DNA of 64,000 nt from NCBI GenBank assembly GCA_050011775.1, contig JBEKIL010000002.1, positions 124,001 through 188,000 on the forward strand, read 5' to 3'. The stretch comes from CAVZMI01 sp050011775. GTDB lineage: Bacteria; Bacteroidota; Ignavibacteria; UBA10030; CAVZMI01. Within the stretch, counting starts at the first letter, position 1. Every line of letters starts with the position of its first letter. The position numbers and the translations under genes were made by a program. The notes under the pieces were generated by a model. It had not been told where the DNA came from. It worked only from the letters and a program-made list of their open reading frames with translations, and searched no databases. Below, in pieces: positions 54,387 through 63,529 of the stretch.

Positions 54387-57300
54387 ATGAAAATTTCACA
54401 ACAGTTTGTGATAAGAAACAAAAACCTTGCAAAAGGCTGGAAGTCTGAGATTGAATCATGGATTGCATTCTCAAATCTTAAACTGCTTCCAAGATTAGCT
54501 TTTATTATCTTCCTTATCTCGCTTGGTTCAAGTGCAATTGCACAGAGGCTCGATGCCTGGACTCCTCTTGCTAACCCGGATTTTTTTTCAACCTTTGCAC
54601 TCGATCCAATTGATACAAATATAATCTATGCGGGTTCCTACTATGGAGTTTATAAATCAATCGATGGTGGTACAAATTGGACCGAAACTACTGTTTATGG
54701 ATATGCTTTTACCAATACTATAGCCATAAATCCAGTACATCATGATACTTTATTTCTGGGAGTGGAGTTAATAGCGACCGGGGGATACGGCATTTATCGC
54801 AGTGTAAATCGTGGGAACAGTTGGGCTCGAGTGTATACTCAACAGAGCATTTCTACGATAACGATAGATCCTATGGTAACAAATACTATCTATGCCGGTT
54901 CAACATCGGCTGGCGTGCTAAAATCTACAGACGGCGGCACTACGTGGGTTCCAATGAACGACGGATTAAGCAATTTAGAGATCCACGCGATTGCGGTGGA
55001 TCCTTACAATTCAAATGTCGTTTATGTGGGGACAGAATCCGGTATTTATAAATCGTCGAATGGAGGAAGTAGCTGGGTCCCGTTGAATACGGGCTTACCA
55101 AGTGGAATAATTGTAAATACCGTCGCAATTTATCCCGTGAACTCAAATATTGTTTTTATTGGCACAAAAGGTGATGGTCTCTATAAGTCTACTGATGGGG
55201 GAGGAAGTTGGTCATTAAATGGTAATGGGATTCCAAATAGTGTGATAAATTGTCTCATTTTTAATCCGGTCCATACGAATACTCTTTATGCCAGCACCCC
55301 AAGTAGTGGAATGTATCGTTCACGAGATATTGGAATTTCCTGGAATCGAATTAGCTCGGACGGAGTCGGTTATCTACCAGGTGGTTCGAAGGAGGTGGGT
55401 GAAATACGAATTAATCCGCTTCGACCAGAAATTATATATGCAATGTTCGATTATAATTCGAGCGCGGATCGAATATATAAAAGGCTTGAAGATTTCACTC
55501 CACCCGCGGCTCCTCAAAATCTTAAGGCTGTGTCTGGAAGTAATAAAACGATACTCACATGGAATAAAAATTCAGAATCCGATTTTGCAAAGTATCGCAT
55601 TTATTATGACACATACAGTCCTGCAACGACACTCCGCGACTCGACAACAAGATTGATAGACACGACAAAGACCATCACGGGCCTCGTGAATGGGACAACA
55701 TACTATTTTCGTATTACTGCTGTCGATAGCTCCGGATTGGAGAGTGGGTATAGTAATGAGGTGAATGCTAAACCCAACGCACCACCAGCTGCACCGCAAA
55801 GTTTGACTGCAACTGCCGGTAACGCTCAGGTAACACTCAAGTGGAACAAAAACACCGAACCCGATTTCCTTCGCTATCGAATCTACGGCGGCACGGCGTC
55901 AAGTCCGACAATACAAATCGATTCGACTACAGCAGGGATTACTGATACTACAAAGATCATCACCGGACTTGCTAATGGCACAACCTACTACTTCCGCATA
56001 ACAGCAGTGGATAGCGCGGGATTAGAGAGCGGGTATAGCAATGAGGTGAATGCAACACCTCTTGGCATACCCACTATTACAAGTTTCACTCCAACCTCAG
56101 GTCCTATCGGTACAACTGTTACCATTACCGGCACAAACTTCGACCCCACTGCCGCAAACAATATCGTCTACTTTGGTGCGGTGAAAGCGACGGTGACAGC
56201 AGCCACTTCGACTTCACTCAGTTTGACTGTTCCAACAGGAGCGACCTACGCGCCAATTACGGTGACAGATCTGACAACAGGGTTGACGGTATATTCGAGT
56301 AAACCGTTCGTTGTCACAATCCCAGGTATACAAATCGGTGATCCGATATCCTTTGCTTCACATGTTGACTTCACGACTGGTGAGTATTCAAGTAATGTTG
56401 CAATTAGTGATGTAGATGGAGATGGCAAACCTGATTTTGTCGTTGTAAACAGGAATAGCAACACCATTTCCGTCTTCAGGAACACAAGCGCTTCCGGCTC
56501 TATAACTGCAGGCTCTTTTGCTGCCAAGGTTGACTTCATGACGGGAACGAATCCAAATAATATTGTCATTGGTGATGTAGATGGAGACGGGAAACCTGAC
56601 TTAGTTGTTGCAAATTGGAACAGCAACACAATCTCAATATTCAGGAACACAAGCGCTTCCGGCTCCATAACGGCAAGTTCCTTTGCTTCAAGGGTTGACT
56701 TCACATTGGGAATGAATCTGAATTCATTTAGCGTTGCTATTAGCGATATAGATGGAGATGGTAAACCTGATTTAGTTGTTGCTAACGACAGCAGCAACAC
56801 GGTTTCCGTTCTTAGGAACACAAGCACTCCAGGTTCAATAACTGCAAGCTCCTTTGCTTCGACGGTTGATTTCACGACGGGAATGAATCCAATGAGTGTT
56901 GCTATTGGCGATGTAGATGGAGACAGCAAACCTGATGTAGTTGTTACAAATTCGGGTAGCAATACTATTTCAGTCTTCAGAAATACAAGTGTTTCAGGCT
57001 CCATAACTGCAAGTTCTTTTGCTTCAAAGGTTGACTTCACGACGGGGGAGGGTCCAAATAATGTTGCCATTGGTGATCTGGATGGAGACGGCAAACCTGA
57101 TTTAGTTGTGACAAATCCGGCTAGTACAGTTTCTGTTTTCAGGAACACAAGCACTCCCGGTTCTATAACTGCAAGTTCGTTCGCTCCCAAGGTTGACTTG
57201 ACCGGAGCAAATCCACAAAGTGTTGCCATTGGTGATGTAGATGGAAACGGTAAACCTGACTTAGTTGTTGCGAACTTGTGGCACAACGTAGTTTCGGTCT

Positions 57301-60300
57301 TTAGGAACACAAGCGCTTCCGGCTCCATAACTGTAGGCTCCTTTACTTCCAATGTTGACTTCACGACGGGGACGGGTCCAAATAATGTTGCCATTGGTGA
57401 TCTGGATGGAGACGGCAAACCTGATTTAGTTGTTATAAACTCTTACAGCAATAATGTTTCGATATTGCGGAATACGATAGGAACGCTTGCCGCTCCTAAA
57501 AATCTTTTTGCATCCGCTGGCAACGCTCAAGTAACATTAAAGTGGAATAAGAACACCGAATCAGATTTCGTGCGCTACCGCATTTACGGAAGCACAAAAA
57601 GTCCCGCATCGACATTGATTGATTCAACGTCTGGAGGCGCAAATGACACAACACGTACAATTGGTGGATTAGCGAACCTTACAACATATTACTTCCGCGT
57701 TACTGCAGTGAATAATTCAGGATTGGAAAGCGGGTTTAGCAATGAGGTTAGTGCAACACCTCTTGGCATACCCACTGTTACAAGTTTCACTCCAACCTCA
57801 GGTCCTATTGGTACGACTGTTACCATTACCGGCACAAACTTCGACCCGACCGCCGCAAATAATATCGTCTACTTTGGCGCTGTGCAGGCGACGGTGACCT
57901 CGGCCAGTACGACTTCGCTCAATGTGATTGTCCCAGCCGGTGCAACTTATCAGCCGATTACGGTGACGGTGAACGGTTTGACCGGCTATTCCCGTTTGCC
58001 GTTCATAGTTACATTCGCCGGAGGAGGGGCTATCACCAGCAGTTCGTTCTCAATGAATGTAGATTTTACGACAGGATCAAATCCCAGGAGTGTCGCCATT
58101 GGTGATTTAGATGGCGATGGGAAGCCAGATCTTGCTGTGGCGAATTATGCTAGCGACACAGTGTCGGTCCTTCGGAACACCGGCACAATTGGGAGTGTCT
58201 CGTTTGCTGCGAAGGTGGATTTTACGACAGGAAATAATCCCTCGAGTCTCGCCATTGGTGATGTAGATGGCGATGGGAAGCCCGATCTTGTTATTGTGAA
58301 TGAGGGCAGCAGCACAGTATCGATCTTTCGGAACACCGGCACAATTGGGAGTGTCTCGTTTGCTGCGAAGGTGGATTTTACTACAGATTCAACTCCCTCC
58401 AGTGTCGCCATCGGTGATTTAGATGGCGATGGGAAGCCCGATCTCGCTGTGGCGAATTATTATAGCAATACAGTATCGGTCTTTCGGAATACCGGCACAA
58501 TTGGAAGTGTCTCGTTTGCTTCGAAAGTGGATTATACAACAGGGTATAATCCCTGTAGTGTTGTCATTGGTGATGTAGATGGCGATGGGAAGCCCGATCT
58601 TGCTGTGGCGGTTTTTGCCGGCGACAACACAGTATCAGTTTTTCGGAACACCGGCACGAGCGGGAGTATCTCGTTTGCCGCGAAGGTGGATCTTACGGCA
58701 GGGTCAGGAAATCCCAACAGTGTTGCCATTGGTGATGTAGATGGCGATTGGAAGCCCGATCTTGCTTTGGTGGATTATGGTAGTGATATAGTATCTGTCT
58801 TTCGGAATACCTGCACAAGCGGGAGTGTCTCGTTTGCTGTGAAGGTGGATTTTACAGCAGGGACACGTCCCGTGAGTGTCGCCATTAGTGATGTAGATGG
58901 CGATGGGAAGCCCGATCTTGCCGTAGTGAATTCCTACGGCAACGCAGTTTCGGTCTTTCGGAACACCGGCACAATTGGGAGTGTCTCGTTTGCCGCGAAG
59001 GCGGATTTTACAACAGGGATATATCCCCAGGGTGTTGCCATTGGTGATGTAGATGGTGATGGGAAATCCGATCTATTGGTGGTAAGTTGGAATGAGAATA
59101 CAGTATCGATCTTTCGGAATGCGGTGGGTACGGTTGTCATAACCCCACCTTCAGCACCAACCAACCTCACCGCCACCGCTGGGAACGGACAAGTAACATT
59201 GAAGTGGAGCAAGAACACCGAACCCGATTTTCTCCGCTATCGTATCTACAGCGGCACGTCATCGAGTCCCACAACAAAAATCGATTCGACTACCGGAGGT
59301 ATTACCGATACTGCAAAGATTATCACCGGACTTACCAATGGCACAACCTATTATTTCCGCATAACAGCGGTGGATAGCGCTGGATTGGAAAGCGGGTTTA
59401 GCAATGAGGTTAGTGCAACACCAATAAGTACGATTATTGAAGTTCCCACATTAGTCTTGCCTGTGAATGGCGCAACATCTCAAGCAACGGCGCTGGTGTT
59501 TCGATGGAGCTTGTTTATAGGCGCCGTCTCTTATCATGTACAGGTTGCAACGGACTTGAACTTCGTGAGTGGTATTGTATTGGACGACTCCAACGTAACC
59601 AGGACCACGAAATTCGTTAGTGGACTTACAAATAACACGACATATTACTGGCGAGTGAAGGCAAAAAATGTCGCAGGAACTTCTTCTTTTTCATCCGTCT
59701 GGAATTTCACGACTGGGAATCGGACTATTTTGGACAATGTACTGCAGATACCGAAGTGTACTACTCCTCCGACTATTGATGGTACCTTAGATCAATGTTG
59801 GAAAGTTGCTACTGAAATACCTTTATTAAAATATGAAGATGGAAGCACTGATACGTCAAGTTTGTATGTTGATCATTTTGCCACCTTTCGCACAATGTGG
59901 GATGATAATAATTTTTATGTATTTGCTCAAGTTACAGACGATACAGTATGTACAACGGGAAGTTATTGGTGGGAAAATGATTGTATTTGGTTATACTTTG
60001 ACGGTGAGAATGAAAAATCTACCTCTTATGATGCTAATGATGTACTATGGCCTTATGTTGAAGGTGAAAGTTATACCAATCCTGAAAGAACAGGATTTGG
60101 AAAAGGTGTATATGCATGGGCGAAAACTGATGTGGGTTACAATTGGGAGTTAAGAATTCCTAAGGATTCTCTTACTTTTAAATTAGTAGCTGATCATGAA
60201 TTTGGATTTGAAATTACTAATAGTGATCGTGATAATGATATAGAAGGACGTACTAATATTCTTCATTGGTGGACAACTAGCAGTCTCACATGGGCAGATG

Positions 60301-62843
60301 CGTCCCTGTTTGGAACAGCAATATTAAAGGCGGTTACAACGCCTAATGTTCCTCCTGTCGCTCCTCAAAATCTTGCTGCTGTTGCAGGGAACGGCCAGGT
60401 GGCGCTTAAATGGAGCAAGAACACCGAATCAGATTTTCTCCGCTATCGCATCTACGGTGGTATTTCATCAAACCCGACAACAAAAATCGATTCGACTACC
60501 GGAGGTATCTCCGATACGACAAAGGCCATTACTGGACTCACTAATGGCACTACTTACTATTTCCACATTACCGCAGTGGATAGCGCGGGATTGGAGAGTG
60601 GATTTAGCAATGAGGTTAGCGCTAAACCCAACGCACCACCAGCTGTACCGCAAAGTTTGTCTGCAACTGCCGGTAACGCTCAAGTAATACTAAGGTGGAG
60701 AAAAAACACCGATCCCGATTTCCTGCGCTATCGCATCTACGGCGGCACTTCATCGAGTCCCACGATAAAAATGGATTCGACTGCCGGAGGTATTGCCGAT
60801 ACAACAAAAATTATTTCCACACTTACCAACGGAACAATATATTACTTCCGTATCACCGCGGTAGATAGTGCTGGATTGGAGAGTGATTTCTCAAATGAGG
60901 TTAGTGCAAGACCGTTAAGCACAGGGACAACCGCTCCGACAGTAAGTACGAGCACAGCGACTTCTATAACATTGAATTCTGCAGTCTTGAATGGAACAGT
61001 AAATCCCAACGGTTCTGCAACAACGGCTTACTTTGAATGGGGCACCAGCAGCACACTCTCAAGTCCTGCCGCAACACCATCACAGTCGGTCGGGTCGGGC
61101 GGTACCGATCAGATAGTCACTGCGAATCTTACTGGACTTAATCCTGCTACTACGTATTATTACTGTGTTGTGGGAGATAACAATATAGGTACCCGGCGGG
61201 GGTCTATCGCCAACTTTACAACTGTACCCGCTTCCGTATCGTTGTCTTCTCCATCGAATGGTGCAACCAATCAGCTTCTAACGCTATCGTTGGGCTGGAC
61301 GGCATCCGCAGGCGCTGCAAAGTATCACCTGCAGGTTTCAACAAGTTCATTATTCAATACTTTCGTTGTCGACGACTCAACACTCACCACCACATCAAGT
61401 CAGGTCGGGCCATTGTCATTCGGCACGACATATTACTGGAGAGTCAGCGCATCAAATAATAGCGGAGGATCAAGTCCGTATTCATCATATTCACAATTTA
61501 CGACAATACCATCTCCACCGGCCACTATCACGGCAAATACGACGATCAGTTTCCTGAAAAGAGCAAAAGCATCCGATTACAAAGCGTCCGATTATCATAT
61601 TATAGGATTGCCGGGAACAAGCAACATCGATATCGGTTCGATTCTCACAGGGACTCAGAATACCGACTGGCAAGTCTATTGGGATAACGGAACGAATACG
61701 GAAGATTCACTGAAAGTATATGACGGCAGTACGGGATTTCGTTTTTCTGCAGGTCGGGCATTCTGGCTCATTTCGAAAAACGACGTAACAATTAATCGAA
61801 GTGTCAATGCTGCATCTTTAAATGCTTCATATGAAGTAGAGATTCCACTTCACATCGGATGGAATCTAATCACGAATCCTTTTGCATCATCTCTTGTGTG
61901 GTCGAAGATACAAAATGCGAACACGATCACATCGAATATCTTTACATTCACAAATGGTTCATTCTCACACTCGACAAATTTCGATCCTTATGTGGGCTAC
62001 TATTTCTTCAACGGAACGCCAAATCCAAGTGTTCTGAGTGTCCTTAAAATTCCATATCAGAGTCTGTTCACAAAGATTGCCGATGTTCCGGAGGTTAAAG
62101 ATGGCAGCTGGAGGGTGAATGTGGAGCTGTTGTCCGACGGAGTGATCGATGGCGATACGCAATTTGGCGTTTCGGAATTTGCCAAACCTGAGCTTGACGT
62201 CTGCGATGTTCGCAAACCGCGTGCTGTCGGCCCGATTCCTGAAGTGTACTTTGAGCGGAAGGAGTGGGATTACAAATATCCTGCCTTTTCTGCAGATATC
62301 AGGCCGACGGTCAATGAACTGGAGCAATGGACGTTCACGGTGAAATCGGAACCGAGAAAACAGGCATCGCTTACCTTCAAAGGGGTCGCCGGTGTCCCTC
62401 GGCAAAACGAAATATACCTTGTTGACAGGGCGCAGGCGGAATACAAAGATCTTCGAAAAGACTCGGTCTATAAATTTGTTCCGGTGGTAAACCGTTCAGA
62501 ATTTTCTGTATACGTCGGTAAGAAGGATGCGGTATTGAAAAAGGCAATGGAAGTGGTGCCGACTGAATTCTCGCTCGGACAGAATTTCCCGAATCCGTTC
62601 AATCCGACGACGAGTTTTTCGGTACGGCTGCCGGTGAGCTCATTTGTGACGTTAACGGTCTTTAATATTCTGGGACAGCCTGTGCGGTTGGTCTACTCGG
62701 GGAATCTTGAAGCGGGTCAGCACTGGTTCACATGGGATGGAAGGAATGAGAGCAATGTAAATGTACCGAGCGGGGTGTATTACTGCCGGCTGGATGTGGC
62801 AGGAGTTAAATCGTTTGTAACTAAGATGGTAATGATTAAATAA
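54387..62843 (+). CDS. Giant type IX-secreted multidomain surface protein
   Basis: 2818 residues in one frame. Order: signal segment (RLAFIIFLISLGSSAIAQ, residues ~36-53); seven BNR/sortilin-like repeats (~54-365, pattern YAGS..GVYKSIDGG); two FN3 domains (~371-558); TIG (~560-640); seven FG-GAP/VCBS repeats (~651-1031, with DVDGDGKPD calcium loops); FN3; TIG; seven more FG-GAP repeats (~1216-1581); FN3 and FN3-like (~1587-1778); CBM9-like sugar-binding domain (~1788-1981); two FN3; two FN3-like; an unassigned beta region (~2373-2720); and a T9SS C-terminal domain (SLGQNFPNPFNPTT ... GVYYCRLD...FVTKMVMIK). It is probably secreted across the outer membrane and bound to the surface, with adhesive or glycan-binding use. 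The 34-residue stretch before the signal is long and the start has no strong ribosome-binding site, so a later start is possible. Confidence 0.9.
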   Translation: MKISQQFVIRNKNLAKGWKSEIESWIAFSNLKLLPRLAFIIFLISLGSSAIAQRLDAWTPLANPDFFSTFALDPIDTNIIYAGSYYGVYKSIDGGTNWTETTVYGYAFTNTIAINPVHHDTLFLGVELIATGGYGIYRSVNRGNSWARVYTQQSISTITIDPMVTNTIYAGSTSAGVLKSTDGGTTWVPMNDGLSNLEIHAIAVDPYNSNVVYVGTESGIYKSSNGGSSWVPLNTGLPSGIIVNTVAIYPVNSNIVFIGTKGDGLYKSTDGGGSWSLNGNGIPNSVINCLIFNPVHTNTLYASTPSSGMYRSRDIGISWNRISSDGVGYLPGGSKEVGEIRINPLRPEIIYAMFDYNSSADRIYKRLEDFTPPAAPQNLKAVSGSNKTILTWNKNSESDFAKYRIYYDTYSPATTLRDSTTRLIDTTKTITGLVNGTTYYFRITAVDSSGLESGYSNEVNAKPNAPPAAPQSLTATAGNAQVTLKWNKNTEPDFLRYRIYGGTASSPTIQIDSTTAGITDTTKIITGLANGTTYYFRITAVDSAGLESGYSNEVNATPLGIPTITSFTPTSGPIGTTVTITGTNFDPTAANNIVYFGAVKATVTAATSTSLSLTVPTGATYAPITVTDLTTGLTVYSSKPFVVTIPGIQIGDPISFASHVDFTTGEYSSNVAISDVDGDGKPDFVVVNRNSNTISVFRNTSASGSITAGSFAAKVDFMTGTNPNNIVIGDVDGDGKPDLVVANWNSNTISIFRNTSASGSITASSFASRVDFTLGMNLNSFSVAISDIDGDGKPDLVVANDSSNTVSVLRNTSTPGSITASSFASTVDFTTGMNPMSVAIGDVDGDSKPDVVVTNSGSNTISVFRNTSVSGSITASSFASKVDFTTGEGPNNVAIGDLDGDGKPDLVVTNPASTVSVFRNTSTPGSITASSFAPKVDLTGANPQSVAIGDVDGNGKPDLVVANLWHNVVSVFRNTSASGSITVGSFTSNVDFTTGTGPNNVAIGDLDGDGKPDLVVINSYSNNVSILRNTIGTLAAPKNLFASAGNAQVTLKWNKNTESDFVRYRIYGSTKSPASTLIDSTSGGANDTTRTIGGLANLTTYYFRVTAVNNSGLESGFSNEVSATPLGIPTVTSFTPTSGPIGTTVTITGTNFDPTAANNIVYFGAVQATVTSASTTSLNVIVPAGATYQPITVTVNGLTGYSRLPFIVTFAGGGAITSSSFSMNVDFTTGSNPRSVAIGDLDGDGKPDLAVANYASDTVSVLRNTGTIGSVSFAAKVDFTTGNNPSSLAIGDVDGDGKPDLVIVNEGSSTVSIFRNTGTIGSVSFAAKVDFTTDSTPSSVAIGDLDGDGKPDLAVANYYSNTVSVFRNTGTIGSVSFASKVDYTTGYNPCSVVIGDVDGDGKPDLAVAVFAGDNTVSVFRNTGTSGSISFAAKVDLTAGSGNPNSVAIGDVDGDWKPDLALVDYGSDIVSVFRNTCTSGSVSFAVKVDFTAGTRPVSVAISDVDGDGKPDLAVVNSYGNAVSVFRNTGTIGSVSFAAKADFTTGIYPQGVAIGDVDGDGKSDLLVVSWNENTVSIFRNAVGTVVITPPSAPTNLTATAGNGQVTLKWSKNTEPDFLRYRIYSGTSSSPTTKIDSTTGGITDTAKIITGLTNGTTYYFRITAVDSAGLESGFSNEVSATPISTIIEVPTLVLPVNGATSQATALVFRWSLFIGAVSYHVQVATDLNFVSGIVLDDSNVTRTTKFVSGLTNNTTYYWRVKAKNVAGTSSFSSVWNFTTGNRTILDNVLQIPKCTTPPTIDGTLDQCWKVATEIPLLKYEDGSTDTSSLYVDHFATFRTMWDDNNFYVFAQVTDDTVCTTGSYWWENDCIWLYFDGENEKSTSYDANDVLWPYVEGESYTNPERTGFGKGVYAWAKTDVGYNWELRIPKDSLTFKLVADHEFGFEITNSDRDNDIEGRTNILHWWTTSSLTWADASLFGTAILKAVTTPNVPPVAPQNLAAVAGNGQVALKWSKNTESDFLRYRIYGGISSNPTTKIDSTTGGISDTTKAITGLTNGTTYYFHITAVDSAGLESGFSNEVSAKPNAPPAVPQSLSATAGNAQVILRWRKNTDPDFLRYRIYGGTSSSPTIKMDSTAGGIADTTKIISTLTNGTIYYFRITAVDSAGLESDFSNEVSARPLSTGTTAPTVSTSTATSITLNSAVLNGTVNPNGSATTAYFEWGTSSTLSSPAATPSQSVGSGGTDQIVTANLTGLNPATTYYYCVVGDNNIGTRRGSIANFTTVPASVSLSSPSNGATNQLLTLSLGWTASAGAAKYHLQVSTSSLFNTFVVDDSTLTTTSSQVGPLSFGTTYYWRVSASNNSGGSSPYSSYSQFTTIPSPPATITANTTISFLKRAKASDYKASDYHIIGLPGTSNIDIGSILTGTQNTDWQVYWDNGTNTEDSLKVYDGSTGFRFSAGRAFWLISKNDVTINRSVNAASLNASYEVEIPLHIGWNLITNPFASSLVWSKIQNANTITSNIFTFTNGSFSHSTNFDPYVGYYFFNGTPNPSVLSVLKIPYQSLFTKIADVPEVKDGSWRVNVELLSDGVIDGDTQFGVSEFAKPELDVCDVRKPRAVGPIPEVYFERKEWDYKYPAFSADIRPTVNELEQWTFTVKSEPRKQASLTFKGVAGVPRQNEIYLVDRAQAEYKDLRKDSVYKFVPVVNRSEFSVYVGKKDAVLKKAMEVVPTEFSLGQNFPNPFNPTTSFSVRLPVSSFVTLTVFNILGQPVRLVYSGNLEAGQHWFTWDGRNESNVNVPSGVYYCRLDVAGVKSFVTKMVMIK
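56349..57477 (+). repeat. Seven FG-GAP coding repeats, first array (165-base unit)
   Basis: The gatgtagatgg-like motif recurs at 56409, 56574, 56745, 56910, 57075, 57234 and 57399, spacing mostly 165 bases. Units are more alike to each other than to the second array, and seven units fit one seven-bladed propeller. Confidence 0.88.
58035..59128 (+). repeat. Seven FG-GAP coding repeats, second array (156-base unit)
   Basis: The same motif recurs at 58104, 58260, 58416, 58572, 58734, 58890 and 59046, spacing 156 bases (once 162). DNA is nearly identical between units (for example gtgtctcgtttgctgcgaag), pointing to recent expansion or gene conversion. Confidence 0.88.
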
Positions 62844-62858
62844 TTTTTTCTTAACAGC

Positions 62859-62908
62859 CAGGTGGCCGAGTTAAAACGCCATTTTGACAGTCATATCGAG
62901 GCCACCTG
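62859..62908. repeat. Palindromic element, copy C
   Basis: CAGGTGGCC (62859-62867) pairs with GGCCACCTG (62900-62908). Inner ends CCGAG and TATCGAGG match the other copies. It lies 15 bases past the stop of the giant gene. Confidence 0.7.
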
Positions 62909-62987
62909 TAGGAAGAAAGAATTTCTGAAAATTATATTGAGTGATAATCCCATCAGTGAGGTTATATAAGTATAAACGAGGAATACA

Positions 62988-63518
62988 ATGCAAACTATTT
63001 TTCAGAGGTGCCGATTTTTATTTTATTTATTTGCCCTCGCGATCATTATCGAGGGAATCCCATTGACTATAGTGCAGGCAGAGGAGAAGGTGGAGGTACG
63101 CAACGTCCGGTTTGAGGTGTCGGGGAAGGTGATCGTTCTCAACTATGATTTGCAGGGGCCTGCAAACAGGGACTACAAGGTATCGTTGACTCTCAAGAGA
63201 AAAATGGATATTACTTTTCAATATAAACCTATCGTGTTGAAGGGGAGTGTAGGAGAAGATTGTCAAATTGGGGACAATAAACAGATCACTTGGGATATAT
63301 TGAAGGAAATGCCGCAGGGTCTTGAAGGAGATGATTTTTATTTTATTATCCAGGCTGAACTCATTCCGGCAAGCAGCTACACATGGTGGTACATCGCTGG
63401 CGGAGCCGCAGTTGTCGGAGGTGCAGTGGCATACATTGTATTAAGCAAGGGTGGCGGAGAAACTACGTTGGTAGCTCAAGGTTTTCCAAAGCCGGTTGGA
63501 AGACCGGTTGGTAATTGA
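62988..63518 (+). CDS. Exported protein with C-terminal membrane helix, 176 aa
   Basis: Signal peptide (FYLFALAIIIEGIPLTIVQA), a beta-sandwich-like body (VRNVRFEVSGKVIVLNYDL; LKGSVGEDCQIGDNKQITWD), then a hydrophobic helix (WWYIAGGAAVVGGAVAYIVL) and a short Gly/Pro tail. The pattern GSVG..I..G.NK.ITWD..K is one I associate with small exported proteins of FCB bacteria, function unknown. GAGGA precedes the ATG. The next gene starts 11 bases after its stop with its own GAAAGGAG. Confidence 0.72.
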   Translation: MQTIFQRCRFLFYLFALAIIIEGIPLTIVQAEEKVEVRNVRFEVSGKVIVLNYDLQGPANRDYKVSLTLKRKMDITFQYKPIVLKGSVGEDCQIGDNKQITWDILKEMPQGLEGDDFYFIIQAELIPASSYTWWYIAGGAAVVGGAVAYIVLSKGGGETTLVAQGFPKPVGRPVGN

Positions 63519-63529
63519 AAGGAGATACT

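Noticed and set aside
56246..57418. 390-codon open frame on the minus strand inside the giant gene
   Set aside because: It is the antisense of the repeated FG-GAP array; its own repeats mirror the 165-base coding unit and it has no start signal. The same holds for shorter minus frames at 58145-59218.
56349..59128. Regular 156/165-base periodicity suggesting a CRISPR or satellite array
   Set aside because: Repeats are in frame and encode FG-GAP units with DVDGDGKPD loops; spacing is too long and units too alike for CRISPR.
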